NCBI RefSeq assembly: GCF_028745505.1
Contig: NZ_JAQZZL010000002.1
Location: 1,550,001 to 1,614,000 of the forward strand
DNA: 64,000 nucleotides
Source of the DNA: Lentisphaera marina
GTDB taxonomy: Bacteria > Verrucomicrobiota > Lentisphaeria > Lentisphaerales > Lentisphaeraceae
Direction of reading: 5' to 3'
This document shows, piece after piece, positions 18,497 through 27,657 of the stretch (positions within the stretch are counted from its first letter, which is position 1; the number at the start of each line of letters is the position of its first letter). The notes beneath the pieces were generated by a model. It was not told the origin of the DNA, ran no database searches, and worked only from the letters and a program-made list of their open reading frames with translations. The translations under genes and the position numbers were made by a program.

Positions 18497-18837
18497 ACTT
18501 ACTCGTCTCAATTATCCTAATAATTGGTGCGGCTTTCACAACTATAGCCGCCATTGGACTCATACGTTTCCCCGACTTTTTTACACGCATGCACGCTGCA
18601 ACAAAAGCCGGTGCTTTTGGAGGCATCATCATTCTCTTGCTTTGTGCCTTCTGTTTTGCTAGCTTAAAGATCACCTTGATTGTCTTAGTTAATATTATTT
18701 TCTTCTACTTCACTGCACCCGTTGCTGCGCATATGATTGCGCGCTCCGCATACATTAATCGTGTCAAACAGTGGGAAGGAAGCAAAGCCGACGAGCTTAA
18801 AGGGAAGATTGCCCTCAAGCAGCATCACAAAGATTAA
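18493..18837 (+). CDS. mnhG: Na+/H+ antiporter subunit G (MrpG/MnhG)
   Basis: 114 aa, three predicted helices. AAIGLIRFPDFFTRMHAATKAG (residues 19-40, read in parts) is the MrpG signature, and TAPVAAHMIARSAY lies near the end. It is the last gene of the operon. Only a weak AT-rich hairpin follows, so where the transcript ends is unclear. Confidence 0.93.
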   Translation: MNLLVSIILIIGAAFTTIAAIGLIRFPDFFTRMHAATKAGAFGGIIILLLCAFCFASLKITLIVLVNIIFFYFTAPVAAHMIARSAYINRVKQWEGSKADELKGKIALKQHHKD

Positions 18838-18896
18838 GCACTGATTCTTTACCCGTTAAAATCCCCCTTCATGATCAAAAAGCCTCTTTTTTTAAA

Positions 18897-18923
18897 TCAA
18901 AAACAAAAAATACCAGTTTTTGA
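18897..18923. repeat. Weak stem-loop after mrp operon
   Basis: TCAAAAAC pairs perfectly with GTTTTTGA across an 11-base AT-rich loop. There is no downstream U-run, so it is not a classic terminator, though it is the only structure between mnhG and the next gene. Confidence 0.3.
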
Positions 18924-18984
18924 CCTTACAAGATAAAGAAGTCGCATATAATTTAAGATCTTAAGAAAATAATTGGGAGATTAT

Positions 18985-21123
18985 ATGAAAAACTGGATTG
19001 TCGCGAGCCTAGGTTTAGCTCTATCGCTAAGTGCGAATGATAAATTCCAAGGCTGGAAAGAAATGAGGGTGGTAAAAAGTGAACGCAGTGAAATATACGT
19101 AGATGACTTTTTACATAATGGTCAAGACACACTTATGCTCATCAATCATACTCAAGGTCGATTAGATTTCTATCACTACCTGCAAAAAGACGAAAGAGAG
19201 CAAGCGCAAGTAGACGACTCTCCTAACGCACTTCCGACTGCAAGTGAATTCAAACTTACTGAGCTTCCCGTAACCCGCCCAATTGAGGCGGTAAAGAACA
19301 TTAATTTTGGCGATAAAAAAGGTTTGCTAATTCAAACCCTATACCCCGACGAATTAACTTATTACCAAAAGACAAAAACTGGTTGGGAAGAAGGGCAAAA
19401 ATGGAAACTCATTGCCGATGAGTTCCAAGGTCTCCCGATGATCATTGATGGCAACACGGTTTATTTATCTGCAAAGAAAGGGATTCAAAAAGTCACGCTT
19501 GAAAAAGACAGTCGCGTTTCTCATCTCGAGCCAAGAGATAATAATGTCAATCGCGTTTGGTGGTGGCACACTGATGTTGATGGAGATGGCAAAAAAGATA
19601 TTGTCGAATGGGCTTCCAGTAAACTCAAGTACTTAAAGAAATCATCTGACAAAACCTTTCTCCCATCCATTGAACTTCACGATGAAAGTTTTTCTCATGC
19701 TGAAATTGGCCCTGCTAAAGGTGGCGCAAACTTCTTCTTGATCTCTAATCAACAAGACAATCTATTGGGACGTTATGTTTTAAAAGATGACAAAGAAGTT
19801 AAAGAATTTGGAAAAACAACTAGCCTACCAATGGATAAAGCAAGTTTAAAATTAAACACCAGCTTAATGATTGATGGTCAAAAAACTTTAGTACAAGCCG
19901 ACAATAGTAATGCTCTTTTCAAGCTCTTTGTCAACGAAGACGAATCATGGCATGCCGCAAACACTTTCCCAGGCGTTCGCAATATTGAATCCATTGCAGC
20001 CCCCCTGGCCAAAGAAGGTAAAATATTGATTCATGTTAAAGATTCTCCCAAACTCTTTTGTTCGGAATGGAAAAACAATCGCTTAAGTTACCCCAGCCCT
20101 TGGCCCGCGAAAGAAAAAACACCTAAGGATCAAAGTGTTTTAAAACTCGCTCGTACAGCAGGCGTCACTTGGTGGGTCACTCGCCATGGCAAAGATTTAG
20201 AATTATACACTTGGCCAAAAGATCAAGATAAAGCAAGTTCATCAATCTTTAAAGGAATTGGCGACAAAGTAGAAGATGTCAATTGGCTCGGCGGAACCAA
20301 GATAATCTACCGCAAAAAATATAAACAAGAATTACTCTTCTCTCAACTCCACGAAGAACATGTGGTGACCGAAGAATTGAGCAAATTGAAAAAAGCTAGC
20401 TTAAATGAATTCAGTTTCATCATCAATTCAAAAGGAGAAAGCCAAGCACTGCGTTTAGTTGGTGGCATTATCACTTGGTTCAATGACAAACTTGATCCCG
20501 TCGACCAAATCAACCTCCCAAACAGTAGCAAGATCCGTTCCTATGTACAAATAGATGACGAGCGGGCTTACGCACTTGATCAAACAGGTCGCAATATTCA
20601 TTTACTTAAAAAAGATAAGAGCGGTATTTACCGTAGTAAAAGCGAACATGAAGTCATTGGAAGTAACATCATTTTCAAGGATCCCATTTTCAATTTTGTT
20701 TCCTTAAGCAGTCGCGCGCTCACCATTCTAGAGAAAGGCACTTCAAAAAAGCTTATCTTGCAGTCTTCAATTGATAAACGCTTACTCGACATCCAAGGAG
20801 TCAAAAAAACACATATAAGCGACTACCGTCTAATGGATGTCACAGGCAACAAACGCAATGATCTCTTGGTAATGGATTACCCCAACCGTAGACTCAGCTT
20901 ACTGGAAATTGACGACGAATACCAAGCCACAAAAACTTTATCTTGGACTGTATTTGACGACAAGAAGTACCCCTATGGTGGTGGCCGTAAATCAAAAGAT
21001 GACAACTCTCAGCCTCAAGAAGTGATTAGTGCTGACTTTGACCAAGATGGCAAACAGGACTTGGTAATGATGTGTCACGATAGAATTATATTTTATCTCG
21101 GAGATAAGGAGGACTCGAAATGA
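18985..21123 (+). CDS. Exported FG-GAP/VCBS-like repeat protein
   Basis: 712 aa protein of unknown role with an N-terminal signal peptide (MKNWIVASLGLALSLSAN). I start at the ATG with GGGAG seven bases before it; an in-frame TTG 12 bases upstream falls on that site. At least three Asp-rich loops of the FG-GAP/VCBS calcium-binding type are visible: DVDGDGKKDIV near residue 200, DVTGNKRNDLLVMD near 625 and DFDQDGKQDLV near 685. A beta-propeller is likely. Its stop overlaps the start of a trypsin-like protease gene (ATGA), and that gene is coupled to a third exported protein, so the three probably work together in the envelope. Confidence 0.7.
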   Translation: MKNWIVASLGLALSLSANDKFQGWKEMRVVKSERSEIYVDDFLHNGQDTLMLINHTQGRLDFYHYLQKDEREQAQVDDSPNALPTASEFKLTELPVTRPIEAVKNINFGDKKGLLIQTLYPDELTYYQKTKTGWEEGQKWKLIADEFQGLPMIIDGNTVYLSAKKGIQKVTLEKDSRVSHLEPRDNNVNRVWWWHTDVDGDGKKDIVEWASSKLKYLKKSSDKTFLPSIELHDESFSHAEIGPAKGGANFFLISNQQDNLLGRYVLKDDKEVKEFGKTTSLPMDKASLKLNTSLMIDGQKTLVQADNSNALFKLFVNEDESWHAANTFPGVRNIESIAAPLAKEGKILIHVKDSPKLFCSEWKNNRLSYPSPWPAKEKTPKDQSVLKLARTAGVTWWVTRHGKDLELYTWPKDQDKASSSIFKGIGDKVEDVNWLGGTKIIYRKKYKQELLFSQLHEEHVVTEELSKLKKASLNEFSFIINSKGESQALRLVGGIITWFNDKLDPVDQINLPNSSKIRSYVQIDDERAYALDQTGRNIHLLKKDKSGIYRSKSEHEVIGSNIIFKDPIFNFVSLSSRALTILEKGTSKKLILQSSIDKRLLDIQGVKKTHISDYRLMDVTGNKRNDLLVMDYPNRRLSLLEIDDEYQATKTLSWTVFDDKKYPYGGGRKSKDDNSQPQEVISADFDQDGKQDLVMMCHDRIIFYLGDKEDSK

Positions 21124-22058
21124 AATTTTTTATAACACTACTTTTATGCTCATGCCTAGCATTGGCAGATTCTGCGAAAAAAGAACGTGTCACTTTAAAA
21201 AATGGCTCGGTAATTTCCACTAAAATCTTAAAGGAATACGATTCGAACATAATCATTGACGTCGGTAGTGACCTGGTGAAAATCGACAAAAAAGATATCC
21301 ATAGCCGTGAACTTATTAAAGACAAAAACGAAGAAGTTGTCGAGGCTGACGAAATCAATGATATCTATACGATAGGTAGACGAGCAGTTGCTCCTGTTAA
21401 AGAGTTAGTTGATCGCGTTAACGAAAGTGTAGTCATGGTCAAAACACCCCGCGGCTTAGGTAGTGGCGTGATCATCTCTGATAGCGGCTACCTATTGACT
21501 AACTATCACGTCGTTGAACGTGAAACTCAAATCACAGTTACACTTTACAAAAAAACGCAGACTGCTTTTGAGAAAATAGAACTTAAAAAAGTCAAAATCA
21601 TTGCCCTGCATCCCTATCGGGATATTGCCCTACTTAAACTGGACCTAGAAGAAGAAAAAGGACTTAGTTTAAAGGCCGCGTCTTTTTCCCCTGACTTTAA
21701 AATTGATCCAGGAAATATGATTTTTGCCATTGGTAGCCCCCTCGGCCTAGAGCGTACCGTCACACAAGGGATCGTGAGCTCAAACATGAGGAATTTAGGT
21801 CAATTGCGATTCATCCAAACTGACACAGCCATCAACCCCGGAAATAGCGGTGGTCCCATGTTTAACGCCAATGGAGAAGTTGTCGGTTTAGTCTGTGCGG
21901 GTTCCGCACAATTCCAAGGACTAGGCTTTGCCATCCCCATGACTGATATCATCAATTTTTTAACACATCGATCCGCTTATCTCTATGATGAGTCTCAGCC
22001 TCAAAACGGTATTCATTACCATCAACCTCCCTACATTGAAAAAAAGGAATCTAAATGA
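21120..22058 (+). CDS. Exported trypsin-like serine protease (HtrA-type catalytic domain, no PDZ)
   Basis: 312 aa protein with a signal peptide (residues 1-16). Residues 22-65 form a small module, VTLKNGSVIS...VKIDKKDI, also seen in the TPR protein at 35.4 kb. The S1C protease domain follows, with a complete triad: His130 in LLTNYHVV, Asp168 in HPYRDIALL and Ser243 in NPGNSGGP. DegP/DegQ proteins carry C-terminal PDZ domains after the protease; this one ends soon after it and has none. It is coupled by ATGA overlaps to genes on both sides. A periplasmic quality-control or processing role is likely; substrates may be its neighbours. Confidence 0.88.
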   Translation: MKFFITLLLCSCLALADSAKKERVTLKNGSVISTKILKEYDSNIIIDVGSDLVKIDKKDIHSRELIKDKNEEVVEADEINDIYTIGRRAVAPVKELVDRVNESVVMVKTPRGLGSGVIISDSGYLLTNYHVVERETQITVTLYKKTQTAFEKIELKKVKIIALHPYRDIALLKLDLEEEKGLSLKAASFSPDFKIDPGNMIFAIGSPLGLERTVTQGIVSSNMRNLGQLRFIQTDTAINPGNSGGPMFNANGEVVGLVCAGSAQFQGLGFAIPMTDIINFLTHRSAYLYDESQPQNGIHYHQPPYIEKKESK

Positions 22059-24025
22059 AATTTCTTAAACCAACCTCTTGTGCTGCAATTATTCTTAGTA
22101 GCCTATCTGTAAGTGCTGCACCAGACATTTTCCAATCTCTTCCAAACGACACCATCACTGCGGCCCGACTTAATCTCAGTAAAAATAATCTGAATGCGAT
22201 TAAGCAAGAGACACAATTGGGCAAACTTTTTAGCGACCCCAAACGCATTGAGAAACTCAAAAGTATTTTTGAAGATATGCTCAAACAAGAAGGTGAGTAC
22301 GAAGACTTTAAAAAGAACATGCATGAATTCGGCCTCGAAGATGGTGACCTTCATAATCTTCTCAATAGTCGTTTTGGTTTTTCTTTTGCTACAACAGATG
22401 AAATTAAAAACAAAAACATCGGCCTCATTTTTATTTGGGTAAAAAACGACGCTGATTTAATCAACAGATTCTATCAAGGTTTTGCCGATAATTATAAACT
22501 CGAGAAAACAGAAAAACGCTTAGATCAAGACTTATCTGACACTAAGGTCATCACCTTACTAGATCAGACCAACTCCGAAGCTAGCCACATGATTAACTTG
22601 GAAGATGGCCATTTGATTCTAGCCATCGCCACGGATTTAGGTGCTAAATCCATGACTAGTGATTTTGATAGCGATGATTTTGGCGACTCTGATATTAGCG
22701 ATGATTTTGAACCACAAGCTTTCAATAAAGTCCTTAATCAAATTATATCTGAAATCAAATTCCAGGCACAGTTTTTCCAAGATGGCTTTGCAGATGACAG
22801 CTTTGAAGGCGATGACGCTCCCGAAAATCAAATGACTGATGAAGCTTTTGCTCAACTCAAAGAAATAAGTGAAAGTTATGCGAGCCAACTTATTGCTGCT
22901 CAAAAAGGTTCTGGAACTGATTTTTATGCTAAAACACTCCAAAAAGAAGGCATGCGTCAAAACACTCCTGAAGGTGATTTAATCATGGAGGTCGTAGCCG
23001 ACTTAGAAAATATAAAAATGAATGCGAATACAAAAAATATTTTTGCGAAGTTTGGCCAGCTCTCAGCCATGGGAACTTGGTTGACTTACAAAAATAACTT
23101 AATGTTTTCCAATTTATTTGTGAGTCTTCCAGAGAATAAACGCGGATACCTAGAACTACTTAATCAACCTCACGTAGATGGTAAACCTGAAGCTTGGGTT
23201 CCAAAAGACTTACAAACTTATTCACAAGTGGCCATGAATCTGCCCTTTACTTGGAACAAAGTGAAAGAAATCATGGTCCAGGAAAACGTACCCAATGCTG
23301 CGCAAATTGAGAACCAAGTCAATACTCAATTACAGATGAGCTTCCAATCTGACCTCAATACTTTACTAAACAGCTTTGGTAAAAAAGTCGAAATCATTGA
23401 ATTCAAGAGCAACAACCCATTCCAGTCAATGACTTATAATGGTAGTGCCGCCATTGTATTAGATTTCAATAATCCTGAGCTCATGAACAAAATTTTAATG
23501 ACTCTAAAAGGCCTCGCAGGAATGTCCGCTCCTGGAACTCTAATTGACAGTCCATTACTAGGTTTCAATGGCTTTAAAGTTGACCCCAGCAAGAGTAACG
23601 GCGTCGCTTTTTCTGTACACTACGGAAAAAACAAACTCATTATTAGCCTTGGTGAAAAAACCGACGAAAGAGTCGTCAACCTAATCAGTACCCCACCTGC
23701 TTTTGCCGATAGCTTAGTGAATTCAGCTGAATACAACGACTTCCAAAGTAAATATTCCCCTGACAAAGTTTTACTAAGTAGCTTTAATGATGCGGGTAAA
23801 ACAATGAGTCAGTTGGTTTCTGGGTTTAATTCTAGCGACATGCTCGATAAAATGTCCCTACTCGGTGGTGATGATGAAATGATTCAGTACTTCAACAAGT
23901 TCAAAGAGCTCATACCATCAGAAGGTGAAATAATCAATTTGTTCAAATTAGCTTGTTCAAGCGCTCATTTCTCAGAACATGGGCTCGTAATTAAAAGTAC
24001 TTCTCAACTACCAAAAGCTAAATAA
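22055..24025 (+). CDS. Large exported protein of unknown function
   Basis: 656 aa protein with a signal peptide (about residues 1-22, ending SVSAAPD). I do not recognise the family with confidence; the layout faintly recalls DUF3352-type exported proteins. Two strongly acidic stretches lie around residues 205-230 and 245-265 (for example SDFDSDDFGDSD), perhaps metal-binding or linkers. The rest alternates helices and strands with no enzymatic motif. It is the third gene of a coupled set with the beta-propeller-like protein and the serine protease; its start lies within the protease stop. Confidence 0.6.
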   Translation: MKFLKPTSCAAIILSSLSVSAAPDIFQSLPNDTITAARLNLSKNNLNAIKQETQLGKLFSDPKRIEKLKSIFEDMLKQEGEYEDFKKNMHEFGLEDGDLHNLLNSRFGFSFATTDEIKNKNIGLIFIWVKNDADLINRFYQGFADNYKLEKTEKRLDQDLSDTKVITLLDQTNSEASHMINLEDGHLILAIATDLGAKSMTSDFDSDDFGDSDISDDFEPQAFNKVLNQIISEIKFQAQFFQDGFADDSFEGDDAPENQMTDEAFAQLKEISESYASQLIAAQKGSGTDFYAKTLQKEGMRQNTPEGDLIMEVVADLENIKMNANTKNIFAKFGQLSAMGTWLTYKNNLMFSNLFVSLPENKRGYLELLNQPHVDGKPEAWVPKDLQTYSQVAMNLPFTWNKVKEIMVQENVPNAAQIENQVNTQLQMSFQSDLNTLLNSFGKKVEIIEFKSNNPFQSMTYNGSAAIVLDFNNPELMNKILMTLKGLAGMSAPGTLIDSPLLGFNGFKVDPSKSNGVAFSVHYGKNKLIISLGEKTDERVVNLISTPPAFADSLVNSAEYNDFQSKYSPDKVLLSSFNDAGKTMSQLVSGFNSSDMLDKMSLLGGDDEMIQYFNKFKELIPSEGEIINLFKLACSSAHFSEHGLVIKSTSQLPKAK

Positions 24026-24046
24026 CTTAGCTTAGATCAATACTAG

Positions 24047-24095
24047 TAGCCTCATATAGAAACATTTTATAAAAAGATGTTTTCATTTGAGGCTA
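24047..24095 (+). terminator. Possible terminator stem-loop
   Basis: TAGCCTCA pairs with TGAGGCTA, and an inner AAACAT/ATGTTT pair extends the structure. The following bases are T-rich but not a clean U-run. Its place after the exported three-gene set suits a terminator. Confidence 0.45.
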
Positions 24096-24136
24096 TTAGA
24101 TTATATTGCGCAAATTAAATTACTCGAAGGTCGTGA

Positions 24137-25564
24137 ATGTACGCTGAAATCGCTCAAGTTTTGAATTCTATTGGTCAACCAAAAATCCTCATAGTCGGGG
24201 ACCTCATGCTCGACGAATTCCTCAGCGGTTCAGTCAACCGGATTTCCCCCGAAGCTCCTACTCCAGTCATTGCCTACCAAGATAGCAATTGTCAATTGGG
24301 TGGCGCTGGCTTCACTTCAAATGTTCTTGCTCAACTTAATGCTAACGTTGAAATCTGTGCAGTCACTGGCGAAGACGAAACTCGCCATAAAGTCATCGAA
24401 CTATTAGATTCGCTAAATGTAGCCCACCGCTGCTTGATTAGCGATCCTAGCCGACCCACGACTCGAAAACAGCGAGTTATGGCTCAGGACAATGATATCT
24501 CATCAGGTCAACAGCAAATCCTCCGAATTGACTACGAGTCTAAGGAAGCGATATCCAGCCAAATTGAACAGTCTATTATCACTTTCCTTGACAAAACGAA
24601 AAATGAATTTGATGCCATTATTATTTCAGATTACCAAAAAGGTGTATTGACTGAGAAGGTACTAGCACGTCTCTGTGCTGCCGCTGAATACACCACAGTT
24701 ATTGCGGACCCCGCAAAAGGTGCTCCCATCGAACGCTACAAAGGCATCACAGCAATGAAGCCTAATCGTCACGAATGTGAAGCGGCGGTTGGCTTCTCCA
24801 TCAACAAGAAAGAAGATGTTATTCGAGCCGGAAAGCTCCTTTTAGAAAAAGCTGAGCTCGATTATGCCTTAATAAGCTTAGATACCGATGGGATTTTTTA
24901 TATCAACTGCCAAGACGAATACCTTTTCGTCCCAACTCAGCCCTTACAGGTTTATGATGTTGCAGGAGCTGGCGACAGTGTAATTTCTATCATGGCACTC
25001 CTATCCAAAGCAGATATTGTTCCACGTTACCTACTAGAAACTGCTAATGCTGCCGCAGGCATCATGATTTCTCAACAAAGCCCAAAACATATCAGTCGCG
25101 AGGACCTCGTACACCGCATGGTTGTTGACAAAGATGACTTCAACAAAAAAATTAAAAGCATCGACGAATTAGAAATCATCTTAAAATCATCGAGCACCAA
25201 AAATAAAGAAGTCTTTTTTACGAACGGCTACTACGACAACGTATCTCGCGAACGCATCCTTTACCTCGAAAAACTCAATGAATTTGAGGGTATTCGCATC
25301 GTCGCAATTAATAGTGATATCTCAATAAAAAACCAAGGCCACGAACCTCAATTACGAGAAAATGATCGACTACGACTTTTACAAATGTTCGATTGTATCG
25401 ACTATATTTTAATTTTCGATGACACCGATTGCCGACAAATTTTAGAACGCTTAAAACCCGATTATTTCCTTAAAGGCAAAAACTTTGAAGGCAAAAAAAT
25501 TGAAGAAGCAGAGATTCTCGAAAAAATTAATTGTCAAATAAAATTTATCGACATCTATTCTTAG
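24137..25564 (+). CDS. HldE-like protein: heptose kinase domain with degenerate nucleotidyltransferase domain
   Basis: 475 aa protein with the two-domain layout of HldE (RfaE), which makes ADP-heptose for lipopolysaccharide. The N-terminal ribokinase-like domain (about 1-330) looks intact: GDLMLDEFLSG, LGGAGFTSNVLAQL, and VAGAGDS at 275-281 with the catalytic Asp280. The C-terminal part (about 355-475) aligns with the HldE cytidylyltransferase-fold domain, but its TNGCFDxxHxGH motif reads TNGYYDNVSRER, losing both histidines, and the later KGGDY reads KGKNF. The second activity is therefore probably absent or altered. A separate HldC-type enzyme would then be needed, and none is in this window. 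Other PfkB substrates cannot be excluded. Confidence 0.75.
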   Translation: MYAEIAQVLNSIGQPKILIVGDLMLDEFLSGSVNRISPEAPTPVIAYQDSNCQLGGAGFTSNVLAQLNANVEICAVTGEDETRHKVIELLDSLNVAHRCLISDPSRPTTRKQRVMAQDNDISSGQQQILRIDYESKEAISSQIEQSIITFLDKTKNEFDAIIISDYQKGVLTEKVLARLCAAAEYTTVIADPAKGAPIERYKGITAMKPNRHECEAAVGFSINKKEDVIRAGKLLLEKAELDYALISLDTDGIFYINCQDEYLFVPTQPLQVYDVAGAGDSVISIMALLSKADIVPRYLLETANAAAGIMISQQSPKHISREDLVHRMVVDKDDFNKKIKSIDELEIILKSSSTKNKEVFFTNGYYDNVSRERILYLEKLNEFEGIRIVAINSDISIKNQGHEPQLRENDRLRLLQMFDCIDYILIFDDTDCRQILERLKPDYFLKGKNFEGKKIEEAEILEKINCQIKFIDIYS

Positions 25565-25572
25565 CTACTTTA

Positions 25573-25596
25573 AACTTAGCTTCTAGGGGCTAAGTT
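25573..25596. repeat. Stem-loop between HldE-like gene and L,D-transpeptidase gene
   Basis: AACTTAGC pairs perfectly with GCTAAGTT over an eight-base loop. No U-run follows. It lies in a 58-base gap and could modulate readthrough or mRNA stability. Confidence 0.4.
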
Positions 25597-25622
25597 GCAG
25601 ATCAAACTTAAAACAAGAGATT

Positions 25623-26597
25623 ATGTACTGGTATTATAAATATATTTTAGTTGCTGTAGCACTTATCGGCATAGGCTTAGGAGTCTATAAACTCCTACCC
25701 GATGATATATTTGACTCTACTTCTTCTACTGAAGAGATCGATGAGCAAGGTAAGCAAACGACTCTGCCCGTAGAAAGCTCGCCTGAGTTATCAAAGCCAC
25801 TAAATACAAACAAGCCTCAAACATCTGTAAAAAATCATACTCCAGCTACGGTTATGCCTAATGCCAAGCCAATTAGCTCACCACAATTCGAAGAAAAACT
25901 AAAACAGGGTGTTGAGCTAAAAAACAAGGGAATGCTTGACTCAGCATATAATATCCTTGTTGAAGCTCTCGAATATTGCGAAACTTATTCTGCTCAATGG
26001 ATTCAAACCGCTACCCTAATTAGCGAAATCAACACTTACATCTACGAAAACGCCGTCCCCTCCAAACGCAAACAAAGCCACAAAGTCAAAAACGGCCAAT
26101 CCCTCTGGGATTTTGCCGCAGAAAATACGACGATTCGGGCCATTCAGATTAGTAACAAGATCCCTATTGACTCTTCGGTCATTCACGTAAACCAAGTACT
26201 CACCTTTTTTGGTGGTGATTGGGAAATCAAAGCGTCAAAATCACATTTTGCACTACAATTACTTCTCGATGGAAAATTATTTCATTACTATAAAATTGGC
26301 ATCGGCAAAGACAATCGTACTCCAGTTGGCGAATTCATTATCAAAGGGAAAAAGCGTGAACCCACTTGGAAAGGCTACCCATTCGGCCACCCAGAAAATG
26401 TTTTGGGCACACGCTGGATGCGACTCACTAAAATAAGCGATGGCTCAAATGAAGGCTACGGCATTCATGGCACCAGCGCACCAGAATCTATCGGAACCGC
26501 TTCAAGCCTTGGATGCATCCGCATGAAGAATGAAGACGTGGAAGAACTTTTTAATTTTATCCCTGACAACAAAATCAAAGTGACAATTGAGGACTAA
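25623..26597 (+). CDS. LysM-containing L,D-transpeptidase (YkuD family)
   Basis: 324 aa envelope enzyme. One N-terminal membrane helix (about residues 5-25) is followed by a Ser/Pro-rich linker, a helical segment (about 90-140), a short LysM-like domain (KVKNGQSLWDFAAEN, about 155-200) and a C-terminal YkuD catalytic domain (about 205-320). The active-site pattern is complete: GIHGT with the His and SLGCIRM with the nucleophilic Cys near residue 299. Such enzymes form 3-3 peptidoglycan cross-links or attach proteins to it. It ends three bases before accA. Function by family is firm; the exact bond is not. Confidence 0.88.
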   Translation: MYWYYKYILVAVALIGIGLGVYKLLPDDIFDSTSSTEEIDEQGKQTTLPVESSPELSKPLNTNKPQTSVKNHTPATVMPNAKPISSPQFEEKLKQGVELKNKGMLDSAYNILVEALEYCETYSAQWIQTATLISEINTYIYENAVPSKRKQSHKVKNGQSLWDFAAENTTIRAIQISNKIPIDSSVIHVNQVLTFFGGDWEIKASKSHFALQLLLDGKLFHYYKIGIGKDNRTPVGEFIIKGKKREPTWKGYPFGHPENVLGTRWMRLTKISDGSNEGYGIHGTSAPESIGTASSLGCIRMKNEDVEELFNFIPDNKIKVTIED

Positions 26598-26600
26598 ACT

Positions 26601-27563
26601 ATGGAAAACTTTGTACTAGAATTTGAGAAACCAATCCTTGAACTTAAAGAAAAATTAAGTGAAATCCAAGAATTTGGCGAAACTAATAATATCGACATGG
26701 CAAAGCAAGTTGCAGAACTTGAAGCTCAAATACAAAATAAAAGCTCTGAAATCTTTGGATCTTTAAGCCCTTGGCAACGCGTCCAAGTGGCTCGCCACCC
26801 TCAACGCCCCTACGCTCTTGATTACTTAAATATTTTTGCATCCGATTTTGTTGAGCTCAAAGGCGACCGTAGATTTGGAAATGACGAAGCCATCATTGGC
26901 GGTTTTGCAAAACTTCGCGATGGACGCAAAGTCATGGTGATTGCTCAACAAAAAGGACGTGACCTAAAAGAAAGAAGCTTACGAAACTTTGGCATGGCTC
27001 ACCCAGAAGGCTACCGCAAAGCTTTGCGTTTAATGCAATTAGCTGATAAAGTCGGCTGCCCTATCATCACTATCATTGACACCCCTGGCGCTTATCCAGG
27101 TATTGCATCTGAAGAACGCCATGTAGGTGAAGCAATTGCCGTCAACCTCTTGGAAATGTTCAAATTGCGCGTGCCCATCATCTCAGTTGTGATTGGTGAA
27201 GGTGGTTCAGGTGGAGCACTTGGCATTGGTGTTGCAAACAAAGTCCTCATAATGGAAAATGCTTACTACTCAGTAATCAGCCCCGAAGGCTGCGCAGGTA
27301 TCATCTGGAAAGATGGAGCCAAAGCACCCGAAGCTGCTGCCGCAATGAAAATCTCTGCAAATGAACTCTTAAAACTCGATGTAGTCGACAACATTGTAAA
27401 AGAACCCCTGGGTGGTGCGCACAAAGATCACGAAGCCGCTGCTAACTCTTTGTATGATACAATCACTGCCGAACTGAACGCCCTTTCTGAACTAAGTGAA
27501 AAAGAAATCCTCGATCAGCGTTATGATCGCTTTAGGAAAATCGGTTCTTTTCTTGAAGATTAG
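26601..27563 (+). CDS. accA: Acetyl-CoA carboxylase carboxyltransferase subunit alpha
   Basis: 320 aa, the usual length. AccA with AccD transfers the carboxyl group from biotin to acetyl-CoA to make malonyl-CoA for fatty acid synthesis. An N-terminal coiled stretch (about 1-55) is followed by the crotonase-fold domain with RHPQRPYALDYL, FVELKGDRRFGND, IIDTPGAYPGI and GEGGSGGALGIGV. A terminator lies 40 bases after the stop. accD is not nearby, which is common. Confidence 0.96.
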   Translation: MENFVLEFEKPILELKEKLSEIQEFGETNNIDMAKQVAELEAQIQNKSSEIFGSLSPWQRVQVARHPQRPYALDYLNIFASDFVELKGDRRFGNDEAIIGGFAKLRDGRKVMVIAQQKGRDLKERSLRNFGMAHPEGYRKALRLMQLADKVGCPIITIIDTPGAYPGIASEERHVGEAIAVNLLEMFKLRVPIISVVIGEGGSGGALGIGVANKVLIMENAYYSVISPEGCAGIIWKDGAKAPEAAAAMKISANELLKLDVVDNIVKEPLGGAHKDHEAAANSLYDTITAELNALSELSEKEILDQRYDRFRKIGSFLED

Positions 27564-27606
27564 AAAATAAAAAATTTGGATTCATTATCTAAGTCCACAT
27601 ATTATT

Positions 27607-27633
27607 AAGCGATCATTTATGATCGCTTTTTTT
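27607..27633 (+). terminator. Rho-independent terminator after accA
   Basis: AAGCGATCAT pairs with ATGATCGCTT over a minimal loop and is followed by seven T. An in-frame ATG at 27619 falls inside this hairpin, which argues that the next gene starts at 27658. Confidence 0.92.
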
Positions 27634-27657
27634 ATGTATCTATATAGGAATCAAAAA

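Noticed and set aside
27619..27657. Longer N-terminus for the redoxin gene starting at 27619
   Set aside because: The ATG is inside the accA terminator hairpin and the extra residues precede a perfect signal peptide with its own AGGAA site.
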